A DNA stretch of 64,000 nucleotides from an uncultured bacterium (GTDB lineage Bacteria; Cyanobacteriota; Vampirovibrionia; Gastranaerophilales; Gastranaerophilaceae): NCBI GenBank assembly GCA_902797985.1, contig CADBUZ010000005.1, positions 62,001 through 126,000 on the forward strand. Direction: 5' to 3'. The position numbers were made by a program, and so were the translations under genes. Below, piece after piece: positions 8,179-17,051 of this stretch. Numbering within the stretch: position 1 is the first letter of the stretch; each line of letters opens with the position of its first letter. The notes below the pieces were generated by a model. It was not told where the DNA came from. It ran no database searches and saw nothing but the letters and a program-made list of their open reading frames with translations.

Positions 8179-8252
8179 GGCGGGTAGTGGGATTCGAACC
8201 CACGCATAACGGAACCACAATCCGTGGTCTTAACCACTTGACGATACCCGCC
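8179..8252 (-). tRNA. tRNA-His(GTG)
   Basis: Read on the minus strand, the acceptor stem GGCGGGT pairs with ACCCGCC, the anticodon loop is TTGTGGT with anticodon GTG, and the T-arm is GTGGG-TTCGAAT-CCCAC. The extra G at -1 opposite C73, characteristic of tRNA-His, is encoded. CCA is not encoded. The 3' end is duplicated at 7926-7949 and, less exactly, at 7731-7746. Confidence 0.97.
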
Positions 8253-8301
8253 ATCTTTATCTATTATACTTACTCAAGTTTTTTTGGCAAGATACATAAT
8301 C

Positions 8302-8335
8302 AAAAAGGCATGAACAAATGTTCATGCCTTTTTTT
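8302..8335 (-). terminator. Terminator of rpaB
   Basis: AAAAAGGCATGAAC, loop AAAT, GTTCATGCC and T7; on the minus strand it follows the rpaB stop by 17 bp. Its A/T flanks also allow it to act on the plus strand. Confidence 0.8.
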
Positions 8336-8351
8336 ATATTTATTTCTTTTC

Positions 8352-9104
8352 TTAGTTGATTCTTTGGAACATATATCCTATTCCGCGTGCTGTTAAGATT
8401 AACTCCGGATTTGTCGGATCTGTTTCCAATTTTGAACGTAATCTTGAAATATGAACATCAACCACACGTGTATCAATTCTATGATCTGCAGGATATGACC
8501 ATACGTGTTGCAAGATTTCATTTCTTGAATATGCTTGACCTGAATTATTGACTAACAATTCTAATAAGCTAAATTCCATTCCTGTTAAACGAATTCTTTC
8601 GTTCTTTCTATATACTTGTCTTCTTGCTGTATCAATTTTGATATTTCCTGTTGTGATAACATTCTTGGCAGTTGCCTTTCCACCAGTCGGAACAACTACA
8701 CTCTTATCACTTGTCCTTCTCAATACAGCTTTTACACGAGCTTCTAACTCTTTTGGGCTGAATGGTTTAATTACATAATCATCCGCACCTAATTCTAATC
8801 CGGTAATTCTTTCTGAAACATCTCCTAACGCAGTAAGAATAATTATAGGAATATCAGAATTTCTTCTAATTTCTCTCGTTACACCATAACCATCCATCTT
8901 AGGCATCATTACATCCAATACCACCAAATCAGGATTTTCTTTATTAAATAACTCTACTGCTTCTTCGCCATCTTCTGCTAATACTACATCATAGCCAACC
9001 ATTTTTAATCTGGTTTCAAGAATTCTTCTGATACTAGCTTCGTCATCAGCTACTAATATCTTTTGGCGACTTGTTTCTTCCATTATTTCTTCATTCTCAG
9101 ACAT
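8352..9104 (-). CDS. rpaB: RpaB-like OmpR-family response regulator
   Basis: 250 residues. The receiver domain has the acidic pair in VADDEAS (about 19-23), phospho-acceptor Asp64 in VVLDVMMPK and the conserved Lys in VIKPF. The C-terminal winged helix (about 155-248) contains RLTGMEFSLLELL and ends in DVHISRLRSKLE / ILTARGIGYMFQRI. The whole protein reads very much like cyanobacterial RpaB (Ycf27), including the receiver segment ASIRRILETRL. In Cyanobacteria RpaB is essential and binds HLR1 direct repeats to control stress and photosystem genes; without photosynthesis its regulon here must differ. AAGGATGG precedes the ATG. No histidine kinase is adjacent. Confidence 0.92.
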   Translation of the reverse strand: MSENEEIMEETSRQKILVADDEASIRRILETRLKMVGYDVVLAEDGEEAVELFNKENPDLVVLDVMMPKMDGYGVTREIRRNSDIPIIILTALGDVSERITGLELGADDYVIKPFSPKELEARVKAVLRRTSDKSVVVPTGGKATAKNVITTGNIKIDTARRQVYRKNERIRLTGMEFSLLELLVNNSGQAYSRNEILQHVWSYPADHRIDTRVVDVHISRLRSKLETDPTNPELILTARGIGYMFQRIN

Positions 9105-9247
9105 ATTACCATCCTTTATTTTATTTTTAAATTTATTACAAAATATTTAATTTCATTGAGAAATTTTAATAATTATAAACATATCTTAATATAATTAACA
9201 TGAAAAATCAAGCAATTTTTTGAGATAATTCAACATAATCGTCTAAT

Positions 9248-10825
9248 TTACTGATTTTTTGAAGTAAGACCTTTTCTTCTTAATATAGAAGCTAATTGCA
9301 TATATAATTCTTGATTTTTTGCTGATTTATCTATATCACTTGCTTCTTTTATATATTCAAAAGCATCTTCATATTTTCCTATTGCTTGATAAAATTCGCT
9401 CATTTTTACATATAAATCAGCATTATTTACATCCTGCATTATTGCTTTCTTCAAACTTTCAATCGCAAAATTTATATCTTCTTTTTCAAACAATGCCAAC
9501 GCATTATAATAATATCCCTCATAATGATTTATATCCAACTCTATCAAATCCTGTGCCGAATCAAACAACGCATCATAATCTTTCTTTGCTAAATTTACCT
9601 CTGCCTCAAGAACTTTTGCATAATAATAATTTGGATATTTTTCTACCATTTCTGAAGATTTTTGTTCCGCTTCACTTACCAATCCCAATTTTAACAACAA
9701 TCTCACATTAAACATTTGATACTCAAACGATTTTGGATTTACTTTTATTGTTTCTTCTATCATCATTTTGGATTGTTTGTACATATCCAACTGATAATAT
9801 ATTTTTGCTAAAGAATACAATATTGTTTCATTTTCAGGGTTATCTTTCAACATCTTTTCTAATTCTATTTTTGGAGTCGCCAAATCACCCTTTTCTGCTT
9901 TTATTACTTGTTGTAATACTTTTGAATCTCTATAATCAGGATTCAAATGAGCCTCTGCTGCTTCATACTCACCGCATCTGTATAACATATATGCCAATGA
10001 ATAATGATACTTTTCTTCCATTGGATTTAAACATATTGCTGTATTGAAACATTTTTTTGCTTCTTCAAACCAACCCTTTAGATAATATGATTGCCCCATA
10101 TTATAATGATACTGAGCATTTTGATTATCTTTATCTATTGCTAATCTGAAATATTCTACTGCTTCATCTAATTGCAAATTATCCAATTTATCTAAGCCGA
10201 TATTATTTAAACCTTCAGCTGTTTGTGCATTTGTTTCTTCCAATTTTTTATATACCTCTTTTACTCTTTCTGTATCGTTTCTTTTATTTAGAATTTCTGC
10301 TTTTAAATTTAGCACATCTTCTTTTAATTTTAAATCAATATTTTCACTTAATACTATTTTCCCCAATATATCAAGTGCTTCATCATATCTGTTTATATTA
10401 CACATTGCAATTGCTGACTTATATTTGCAAAATTCGTCATCAGTTTCTTGTGCATAATCAATAATTTCCTGATTTTTACCCTGATGCTCTAATATTTCTA
10501 ACAACTCAAGCAAATCATCATCCTGACCTGTTATATCAAATATTTGTTTTGCAACGGTTTCTGCGCTCTCATATTTCTGCTCAGAATTATATACGTTTTT
10601 TAAAACCCTTAAACTGCTTTCATGATTTGGAACAATCTCCAACGACTTATTTACATAGTGCATCGCTCTTTCATTATTTTTTAACAAATAATATAAATCA
10701 GCCAATTCACTAAGAATTTCCACATCATCTCCAAGTGAAGATAAAAGCTTATAATATATTTCTATTGCTTGTTTATAATATCCTTTACGTTTAAATTCAA
10801 ACGCTTCTATCATAGATTTCTTCAT
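9248..10825 (-). CDS. TPR-repeat protein
   Basis: 525 residues composed almost wholly of tetratricopeptide repeats, with typical pattern residues in segments such as AQYHYNMGQSYYLKGWFEEA and ENETILYSLAKIYYQLDMYK. No signal peptide or membrane helix is seen, so it is probably a cytosolic scaffold. The ATG overlaps the stop of the upstream FtsB/DivIC-like gene by one base (TAATG), implying translational coupling and a shared process, perhaps division or envelope assembly. The specific partner is unknown. Confidence 0.85.
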   Translation of the reverse strand: MKKSMIEAFEFKRKGYYKQAIEIYYKLLSSLGDDVEILSELADLYYLLKNNERAMHYVNKSLEIVPNHESSLRVLKNVYNSEQKYESAETVAKQIFDITGQDDDLLELLEILEHQGKNQEIIDYAQETDDEFCKYKSAIAMCNINRYDEALDILGKIVLSENIDLKLKEDVLNLKAEILNKRNDTERVKEVYKKLEETNAQTAEGLNNIGLDKLDNLQLDEAVEYFRLAIDKDNQNAQYHYNMGQSYYLKGWFEEAKKCFNTAICLNPMEEKYHYSLAYMLYRCGEYEAAEAHLNPDYRDSKVLQQVIKAEKGDLATPKIELEKMLKDNPENETILYSLAKIYYQLDMYKQSKMMIEETIKVNPKSFEYQMFNVRLLLKLGLVSEAEQKSSEMVEKYPNYYYAKVLEAEVNLAKKDYDALFDSAQDLIELDINHYEGYYYNALALFEKEDINFAIESLKKAIMQDVNNADLYVKMSEFYQAIGKYEDAFEYIKEASDIDKSAKNQELYMQLASILRRKGLTSKNQ

Positions 10826-11223
10826 TATTTTTTAAATCCATGTTTTTTATGTTTATCTTTATCAGACTTAGGTATCTCTTGCTTATTCACAATGACTAAC
10901 ACTTCGTCTTTACCTGCCATTTTCAAATTATTACGAGCTATAGACTCCATTGTAGCTGTAGTTGAAAAGTTTTTTATATCCTTCTTTAGTTCAGCGTTCC
11001 TAGCTTCTGCCGCGATTTGTTTTGACTCAAGAGTAGATAACTTTCTTTGATATGCAACAATTTTGGTTATATTTAATAATGCACTAAAAGACATCTGTAC
11101 AAGACATACCAATAATATTATTGTTAAAAACGAATAATAAAACTGTGTATGATGTCTGTTCTTTTTATTTTTTTTTCTTGCTTTATCGACTAAATTATTG
11201 TCTTCAATATTTTTCTTTTTCAT
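10825..11223 (-). CDS. FtsB/DivIC-like septum-formation protein
   Basis: 132 residues: a basic cytoplasmic N-terminus, one membrane helix (about 30-53), a coiled coil (about 60-90) and ARNNLKMAGKDEVLVIV, which matches the conserved end of the DivIC/FtsB family. These bitopic proteins join FtsL and FtsQ/DivIB in the divisome. The C-terminal Lys/His-rich tail is unusual. The start has no Shine-Dalgarno; TATAAT lies 6 nt upstream. Confidence 0.8.
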   Translation of the reverse strand: MKKKNIEDNNLVDKARKKNKKNRHHTQFYYSFLTIILLVCLVQMSFSALLNITKIVAYQRKLSTLESKQIAAEARNAELKKDIKNFSTTATMESIARNNLKMAGKDEVLVIVNKQEIPKSDKDKHKKHGFKK

Positions 11224-11229
11224 AAAATA

Positions 11230-11258
11230 ATTATATCTGATTTAATACCTTATTACAA
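11230..11258 (-). promoter_or_regulatory. Promoter giving a predicted leaderless mRNA for the FtsB-like gene
   Basis: On the minus strand TTGTAA (11258-11253), 17-nt spacer, TATAAT (11235-11230), then TATTTT and the ATG at 11223. The spacing places initiation at or next to the start codon. Confidence 0.65.
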
Positions 11259-11273
11259 CCTAAAACAAAAGAT

Positions 11274-12104
11274 TTACAAACGAATCCTTGTAGAAAACTC
11301 AACCGCAGAACGAACCTTCCCTCCCGTATAGTACGTATGAGAAAGCCCCAATTCAAATCTCAACATATCAGGATGTTTTTTTAACTGAGGAGTATAAACA
11401 ATCGAAATTTTATTCTTCTTATAAGTTTCGTTAACATACGCTTGAATAGTATCCCTCAACACAAACGATTTTGACAACTTTATCTCAGGTGATATCTGAA
11501 TAGTTCTCTCGTCCACCGTTCCTTCAACATTACTCTCATTTGTGCCTATAGCTCCTGTTATTGCAAAATGTTTAAAATCATATCTGGTATAAATATTCAT
11601 TGTAGATTGCAACTGAGTAGTATCTAACCCTGAAGAATAATACGTTCCATATGAAAAATTCCCCATTCGTTCAGTAACATAAGACCATACAGGAGCTACC
11701 ATATATTCTTCACCCGTCAATCTTGTTGCATACGACAAGGCTCTCCTTTCAGAAATCTCCAATCCCTTTGAATATATTTTCTTATCTTGAACAGGAATAA
11801 CCATATTCGCTGTTTTTAAATTAATTCTCGGCTTTTCAATATTTTTATCAAGTTCAATCTCTTTTATATGTTGAACTCCCTCGTTATATATTACACTACC
11901 TTTCAATTCAACTTCATTGGGAAAACATAAATCATCCGAATTTTCTTCCACCATATGTATATCAGCATTATCCTCATCATTTATTGGAATAACATGATGA
12001 ATAGTCTGCAGTGCATCAGGCTGTTCTGAGCGAACATCAAACTCCTCTGAATATACAGGCATACTTATAATTATGAATAAAAATAGTAGTAATAATTTCT
12101 TCAT
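11274..12104 (-). CDS. Secreted protein, probable outer-membrane beta-barrel
   Basis: 276 residues from the chosen ATG at 12104. A TTG seven codons upstream would also be in frame, but the ATG directly precedes the signal peptide MKKLLLLFLFIIISMPVYS. A polar region of about 100 residues is followed by about 140 residues of alternating polar/hydrophobic strands ending in VEFSTRIRL, suggestive of a beta-barrel. I recognise no family. Its divergent neighbour across tRNA-Cys is mnmE; downstream lies the FtsB/TPR pair, which has its own promoter. TACAAT lies 6 nt before the ATG. Confidence 0.75.
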   Translation of the reverse strand: MKKLLLLFLFIIISMPVYSEEFDVRSEQPDALQTIHHVIPINDEDNADIHMVEENSDDLCFPNEVELKGSVIYNEGVQHIKEIELDKNIEKPRINLKTANMVIPVQDKKIYSKGLEISERRALSYATRLTGEEYMVAPVWSYVTERMGNFSYGTYYSSGLDTTQLQSTMNIYTRYDFKHFAITGAIGTNESNVEGTVDERTIQISPEIKLSKSFVLRDTIQAYVNETYKKNKISIVYTPQLKKHPDMLRFELGLSHTYYTGGKVRSAVEFSTRIRL

Positions 12105-12110
12105 ACCTAT

Positions 12111-12116
12111 ATTGTA
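12111..12116 (-). promoter_or_regulatory. -10 element for a predicted leaderless mRNA of the barrel-like protein
   Basis: TACAAT on the minus strand, followed by ATAGGT and the ATG at 12104. It independently favours the ATG over the upstream TTG as the start. A weak -35 (TTCACT, 16-nt spacer) can be drawn. Confidence 0.55.
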
Positions 12117-12159
12117 TATCAACAAAAATAATAGTGAAGGGGTAATATAAAAATAAAAA

Positions 12160-12230
12160 AGGCGACACCCAGATTCGAACTGGGGGTAAAAGCTTTGCAG
12201 GCTCCTGCCTTACCACTTGGCCATGTCGCC
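12160..12230 (-). tRNA. tRNA-Cys(GCA)
   Basis: Minus strand: acceptor GGCGACA pairs with TGTCGCC, the anticodon loop CTGCAAA carries GCA, the T-arm is CCCAG-TTCGAAT-CTGGG, and the discriminator base is T(U)73 as expected for tRNA-Cys. CCA is not encoded. Confidence 0.96.
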
Positions 12231-12324
12231 TTACCCTTCTTTCCGTATATATATCCTATTTTAGATATACTAAAATGTCAAGTTAATAAAATTATCAATT
12301 AAAAATATAAATTTATTTTTCAGT

Positions 12325-12330
12325 TACAAT
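12325..12330 (+). promoter_or_regulatory. -10 element for a predicted leaderless mRNA of mnmE
   Basis: TACAAT, then ATACAT, then the mnmE ATG at 12337; no Shine-Dalgarno is present. No good -35 hexamer is seen. Confidence 0.55.
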
Positions 12331-12336
12331 ATACAT

Positions 12337-13668
12337 ATGAATATTTTACAAGAATTTGATACAATATCAGCAATTTCAACTCCCATTGCCACAGGCGGCG
12401 TTGGAGTTATTCGTATTTCAGGAGATAAAAGTTTTAAAATAGCAGAAGAAATATCTGACAAATCTAATTTTAAGCCAAATTATATAACACATGCTTGGAT
12501 TATGGACGGAGAAAAAAAGGTTGACGAAGTATTAATTCTTCCTTTTAAATCTCCAAAAAGTTACACAGGGGAAGACGTTATAGAAATTCATTGTCACGGC
12601 GGAGTTAATATTGTAAAAAAAATTCTTGAACTAACTTTTAAGCACGGCGCAAGACACGCAGAAAAAGGCGAATTTACAAAAAGAGCTTTTCTAAACAAAA
12701 AGATGGACCTTTCACAAGCAGAAGCCGTTGCCGATTTAATACATTCAAAAACAAAAGATTTTGTAATAACATCTGCCAAAAATCTTTCAGGAGTTTTAGG
12801 CAGCAAAATTGCTAAAATACGTTCTGATATTTTTGAAGTTTTATCCAAAATTGTTGCAGGAATAGATTTTCCTGAAGATGTAAAAGAACCTGAATACGAT
12901 TATTTAATTTCAGAATTCGAAAAATCCATAAAAGAAATTGATTCTATTTTATCTACTGCAAATACCTCTAATATTTTAAGACAAGGTATATCTGTTGCAA
13001 TAGTAGGTCGTCCTAATGTTGGAAAATCTTCATTATTTAACACTTTACTTAATCTGGATAGAGCAATTGTTACTGATATTGCAGGCACAACTCGTGATGT
13101 CTTAAAAGAAACTTTAGATTTTGGCATCCCTGTTACTCTTGTCGATACAGCAGGTATAAGAGAACATAAAGACGTTTCAAAAGTAGAAGAAATCGGGATA
13201 AAATATTCTAAACAATCTCTTGAAGAAGCAGATTTAGTTTTATTTTTGTATGACGCATCAGAAGGAATGACAAAAGAAGACGAAGACATTTGGGAGCTTG
13301 TAAAAAACAAAAAAAATATTAAAATAGCCAACAAATGCGATTTAACAGATATAAAAACAAATGATTTAAAAATATCTACAAAAACAGATTTAGGAATTGA
13401 TGAACTAAAAACCGAAATAAAAAATATTGTCTGCGATGTAAACCCTGAGACTCTTGAATTCACGACAAATCAACGTCAACAAAATTGTTTAACTCAAGCA
13501 AAATCATCTTTAATGATTGCACTAGACGGCGCTAATAGAGGTGAACTTCAAGATATGATTTCTATTGATGTTAAGTCAGCACTGCTTGCACTTGATGAAA
13601 TTACGGGTGAAGTTATTACTGACGATATTTTAAACAATATTTTTGAAAACTTTTGCATAGGAAAATAA
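12337..13668 (+). CDS. mnmE: tRNA uridine-5-carboxymethylaminomethyl modification GTPase MnmE
   Basis: 443 residues, normal length. N-terminal formyl-THF-binding domain (about 1-120), helical domain, and inserted G domain (about 217-375) with P-loop GRPNVGKSS, DTAG switch, and NKCD specificity motif. The C-terminus ends in FENFCIGK, the classic MnmE ending with the catalytically important Cys. With MnmG it modifies the wobble uridine of several tRNAs. It is the first gene of a plus-strand run that continues through the KdsC-like, TPR and aspartokinase genes. mnmG is not in the window. Confidence 0.97.
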   Translation: MNILQEFDTISAISTPIATGGVGVIRISGDKSFKIAEEISDKSNFKPNYITHAWIMDGEKKVDEVLILPFKSPKSYTGEDVIEIHCHGGVNIVKKILELTFKHGARHAEKGEFTKRAFLNKKMDLSQAEAVADLIHSKTKDFVITSAKNLSGVLGSKIAKIRSDIFEVLSKIVAGIDFPEDVKEPEYDYLISEFEKSIKEIDSILSTANTSNILRQGISVAIVGRPNVGKSSLFNTLLNLDRAIVTDIAGTTRDVLKETLDFGIPVTLVDTAGIREHKDVSKVEEIGIKYSKQSLEEADLVLFLYDASEGMTKEDEDIWELVKNKKNIKIANKCDLTDIKTNDLKISTKTDLGIDELKTEIKNIVCDVNPETLEFTTNQRQQNCLTQAKSSLMIALDGANRGELQDMISIDVKSALLALDEITGEVITDDILNNIFENFCIGK

Positions 13669-13720
13669 TTAACTAAAACTTTCAAACTCTGTATAAATTC
13701 TACTTTTTTTATTATCATGA

Positions 13721-13726
13721 TATAAT
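13721..13726 (+). promoter_or_regulatory. -10 element for a predicted leaderless mRNA of the KdsC-like gene
   Basis: TATAAT, then CAAACT, then ATG at 13733. A weak -35 (TTCTAC, 17-nt spacer) is at 13698. This gives the downstream genes a promoter of their own separate from mnmE. Confidence 0.6.
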
Positions 13727-13732
13727 CAAACT

Positions 13733-14212
13733 ATGATAAATCTTCCCGAAACAATTAAAATGGTAATTACTGATTTCGACGGAATTTTAACTGATAATTT
13801 CGTCTACATTAGTGATAATTGTCAATCAACAAGAAGAATTAATTATAAAGATGTTATGGGATGTTTTATGCTTAAACGCAACGGAATTAACATCTCGATA
13901 ATTTCCGGCGAAAAAAATCCTGCTATAGAATGGCTCAAAACAACTTTTGAACTTGAAGACGTTCACCAAAGAATAAGAGAAAAATTACCGGTTCTAAAAT
14001 CAATCTTAGAAAAATATAATTTAAATGAAGAAGAATATTTATATATTGGTGATGATATAAATGATACAGATTGTCTGGAATACGCAAAATACAAAATAAC
14101 TGTACCAAATGCAGCTAAAAGAATTAAAGAAATACAAAACATCCAAATAACGACTGAAAAAGGCGGTGAAGGTGCTTTTCGAGAGGTGGCAGATTGTCTG
14201 ACAAAAATGTAA
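13733..14212 (+). CDS. KdsC-like HAD-superfamily phosphatase
   Basis: 159 residues, the size of the cap-less KdsC/NeuA-C type HAD phosphatases. Motif I is DFDGILTD (14-21), motif II SGE (about 59), the conserved Lys lies in REKLPV and motif III is GDDINDTDCL. KdsC removes phosphate from KDO-8-phosphate for lipopolysaccharide; related enzymes act on other sugar-8/9-phosphates. No other kds gene is in the window, so the sugar substrate is undecided. The following TPR gene overlaps its end by 19 bp. Confidence 0.85.
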   Translation: MINLPETIKMVITDFDGILTDNFVYISDNCQSTRRINYKDVMGCFMLKRNGINISIISGEKNPAIEWLKTTFELEDVHQRIREKLPVLKSILEKYNLNEEEYLYIGDDINDTDCLEYAKYKITVPNAAKRIKEIQNIQITTEKGGEGAFREVADCLTKM

Positions 14213-15720
14213 ACAAAAAAAAGAATTTCATTAAAAGAATAGTGGAAAAAGTCACAAAAGCGAATACCTTAGTAAATGATTACACAAGACTGGGTATAAC
14301 ACCTGCTATGCCGGGTAATGCGTTTATCAATATGGCAAACTCAATGTATATGATTGGTTGTTTTAAAGAGGCTGAAGATATGCTTCAAAGTGCTGTTTAC
14401 TTCCCTTCGCAAACATCAAATGCCTTAATAAATTTAGGAATTATAAAACAAACAACAGGTGACTTTAAAGAAGCTATTAAATATTATCTTGCAGCGTACA
14501 AAAAAGATAACCATAATGTAAAAGCCCTCGGACTATGGGGTAATTGCTTAGCAATGATGGGAAAAATGGACGAAGCTATTCAAAAATATGAACACGCTAT
14601 TCAAATAGATAATGAAAATATGGAAATTTACCTTTCTTGGGGCGCACTTCTAATCAAAAATAAACAATATACTGAAGCAAAGGAAAAATTGGAACTCGCT
14701 AATAAATATAATAATAAAGATGCAAGACCTCTATATATGTTATCTATTGTTGAAATTGAACTTGGAGAGTATGATTCGGCCTTAGAAAAACTCACATATA
14801 TAGTAAATACAACCGAGAATAATTTTGAAGCTTTGCACAATATTGCATACATATACTTCAAGAAAAAAGACTACGACAATGCTATTTCTTACGGAAAACA
14901 AGTTCTTGCAATATTCAGACAAAAAGTTGAGACCTATTTGCTATTAGGTGATATCTATGCAATGCAAGAAAAAGAAAAAGAATCTCTTCAATTTTACGAA
15001 ATGGCAGAAATGAATGGATTAAAAACGTTCTTTCTTTATATTTCTTGGGCAGTTTCCCTTCAAAAATTCAATCATCACGAACAAGCAATTGACAAACTGT
15101 TAAAAGCAAATGACTGCCTACAAGCTAAGAATATTGACGAAGTATACTCAAGATTAGCCCTTTCATATTACAAAATTGGGAAGGTAGATTTGGCTGTAAA
15201 AAATAAAGATAAAGCACTTGAAATCAACCCGCACAATTATATGGCAAACAGCGTTGCCGCTGAAATTGAAGTTGATAAGAAAAACTACAAAAAAGCTCTT
15301 GAACATCTTGAAAAATGTAAAGATGATTTTTCTAACAAAGGTTTTAATTATTCTTTAATGGCTCAATGCTACGAAGGTCTCGACCAATATGATAAAGTCC
15401 CTGAATTGTTTGAAAAAGCTATTGAATATATGCCAAATAAAAAAGAAATTCTTATTGCATATACTAAATTTTTAATAAAACAAAACGACTTTGAAACAGC
15501 AAAGAAAAGATTAAAAAACATAGGTGAAAAAACAGACGATATAGATATTTTAAATTGGTACTTTATAATTTTATACAGTCTTGCAAAACAAGATGGGTAC
15601 AAGTATAATGTAGAAAAGGCAGTTGAAATAGCTAAAAAAGCTGAAGAAATCAACACAAATTTATTTTTATACAAGCGAGAAAAAGAAGAGTTGGAGGAGC
15701 TCATAAAGAGCCATGAGTAG
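14194..15720 (+). CDS. TPR-repeat protein (TTG start)
   Basis: 508 residues of tetratricopeptide repeats after a basic N-terminus. The start is TTG at 14194, supported by GAGAGG (14181-14186) 7 nt upstream; no ATG offers comparable context. The gene overlaps the phosphatase upstream by 19 bp and aspartokinase downstream by 8 bp, so the three are one translational unit. No signal peptide is seen. Its binding partner is unknown; it differs in sequence from the TPR protein at 9248-10825. Confidence 0.85.
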   Translation: MSDKNVNKKKNFIKRIVEKVTKANTLVNDYTRLGITPAMPGNAFINMANSMYMIGCFKEAEDMLQSAVYFPSQTSNALINLGIIKQTTGDFKEAIKYYLAAYKKDNHNVKALGLWGNCLAMMGKMDEAIQKYEHAIQIDNENMEIYLSWGALLIKNKQYTEAKEKLELANKYNNKDARPLYMLSIVEIELGEYDSALEKLTYIVNTTENNFEALHNIAYIYFKKKDYDNAISYGKQVLAIFRQKVETYLLLGDIYAMQEKEKESLQFYEMAEMNGLKTFFLYISWAVSLQKFNHHEQAIDKLLKANDCLQAKNIDEVYSRLALSYYKIGKVDLAVKNKDKALEINPHNYMANSVAAEIEVDKKNYKKALEHLEKCKDDFSNKGFNYSLMAQCYEGLDQYDKVPELFEKAIEYMPNKKEILIAYTKFLIKQNDFETAKKRLKNIGEKTDDIDILNWYFIILYSLAKQDGYKYNVEKAVEIAKKAEEINTNLFLYKREKEELEELIKSHE

Positions 15721-16981
15721 AGATATAATAGTACAAAAATTTGGTGGTACATCTGTAGCAGATACAGAAAAAATTAAAAATGTAGCGAATACGATTTTAC
15801 GAGAAAAAAATCTCGGGAATGACGTAGTTGTTGTTGTATCAGCAATGGGACACACAACAGACCATCTTGTAAAAATGGCAAAAGAAATAACTCCAAACCC
15901 ATCAGGAAGAGAAATGGATATGCTTTTATCCACAGGGGAAGGAATTTCTATTGCATTATTAGCAATGGCGATACAGACAGCAGGCGGTAGCGCTGTTAGT
16001 ATGAATGCTATGCAAGTTGGTATTATCACAGAAAACGTTCACACAAAAGCAAGAATTGTTGATATCAAAACAGATAGAATAAAAAAATATTTAGATGACG
16101 GCAAGGTCGTTGTAATTGCAGGCTTTCAAGGTGTAACACCTGATGGAGAAATTACAACACTTGGACGTGGCGGATCTGACACATCTGCTGTTGCACTTGC
16201 TGCTGCATTGGAAGCTAAAAGATGCGATATTTACACAGATGTTGAAGGAGTTTATACAACAGATCCAAGACTTGTTCCAACCGCTTCAAGATTAGACATG
16301 GTTTCTTATGAAGAAATGTTGGAATTAGCAAGGGTTGGTGCTAATGTATTACACCCAAGAGCCGTAGAAACTGCTAAAATGTTTAAAGTCCCTCTAAGAG
16401 TTAGAAGCAGTTTTAAATTAGAAAATTTAGGTACATTAATTGTAGGAGTAGAAGATATGGAACTTCAAAAACCTGTTACTGGGGTTGCTTCAGATTTATC
16501 TCAACTGAGAATTGTTGTTTGCGACATTCCCGATGTTCCGGGGAGAGCAGCTCAAATATTCTCTAAATTATCTGATGCAAATATTTCTGTTGATATGATT
16601 ATCCAATCTTATGCAAGAAAATTAGAAAATACTAATGATATTGCATTCACTATTGATAAAGCTGATTTGGATAAAACGTTAAAAACATTAGATAATATGA
16701 AAGATGAAATTGGAGCCAGCAGATTCCAAGTTGATGATAAGATTGCTAAAGTTTCAATTGTTGGTGCAGGAATGATTGACCGCCCTGGTATAGCTGCCTC
16801 GATGTTTAATACTTTAGCAGCTCAAGATATAAATATTAAAATGATTTCTACAAGTGAAATTAAAATTAGTTGTCTTGTAGATGAACTCGATGCCGATAAA
16901 GCTGTAATTGCTTTACATAAAGCTTTTAATCTTGATTGTGATGAAATCGCTGAGGTTAAAGGTACTTTACCGGATGTTTAA
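15713..16981 (+). CDS. lysC: Aspartate kinase
   Basis: 422 residues. The kinase domain starts with QKFGGTSVA and contains GRGGSDTSA and YTDVEGVYTTDPR. Two C-terminal ACT domains (about 265-420, starting VPGRAAQIFSKLSD and RPGIAASMFNTLA) sense end products such as lysine or threonine. The enzyme phosphorylates aspartate in the first step to lysine, threonine and methionine. The two-ACT form is that of most bacteria; cyanobacterial homologues often carry four ACT repeats, so this is a simpler form. The ATG overlaps the TPR gene's stop (ATGAGTAG). Confidence 0.96.
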   Translation: MSRDIIVQKFGGTSVADTEKIKNVANTILREKNLGNDVVVVVSAMGHTTDHLVKMAKEITPNPSGREMDMLLSTGEGISIALLAMAIQTAGGSAVSMNAMQVGIITENVHTKARIVDIKTDRIKKYLDDGKVVVIAGFQGVTPDGEITTLGRGGSDTSAVALAAALEAKRCDIYTDVEGVYTTDPRLVPTASRLDMVSYEEMLELARVGANVLHPRAVETAKMFKVPLRVRSSFKLENLGTLIVGVEDMELQKPVTGVASDLSQLRIVVCDIPDVPGRAAQIFSKLSDANISVDMIIQSYARKLENTNDIAFTIDKADLDKTLKTLDNMKDEIGASRFQVDDKIAKVSIVGAGMIDRPGIAASMFNTLAAQDINIKMISTSEIKISCLVDELDADKAVIALHKAFNLDCDEIAEVKGTLPDV

Positions 16982-17051
16982 AATATGAACAAATTATTTT
17001 TTAAATCGTTATATACATGTGTAAAATGTAAATACAAAAAAGGATAACTAT

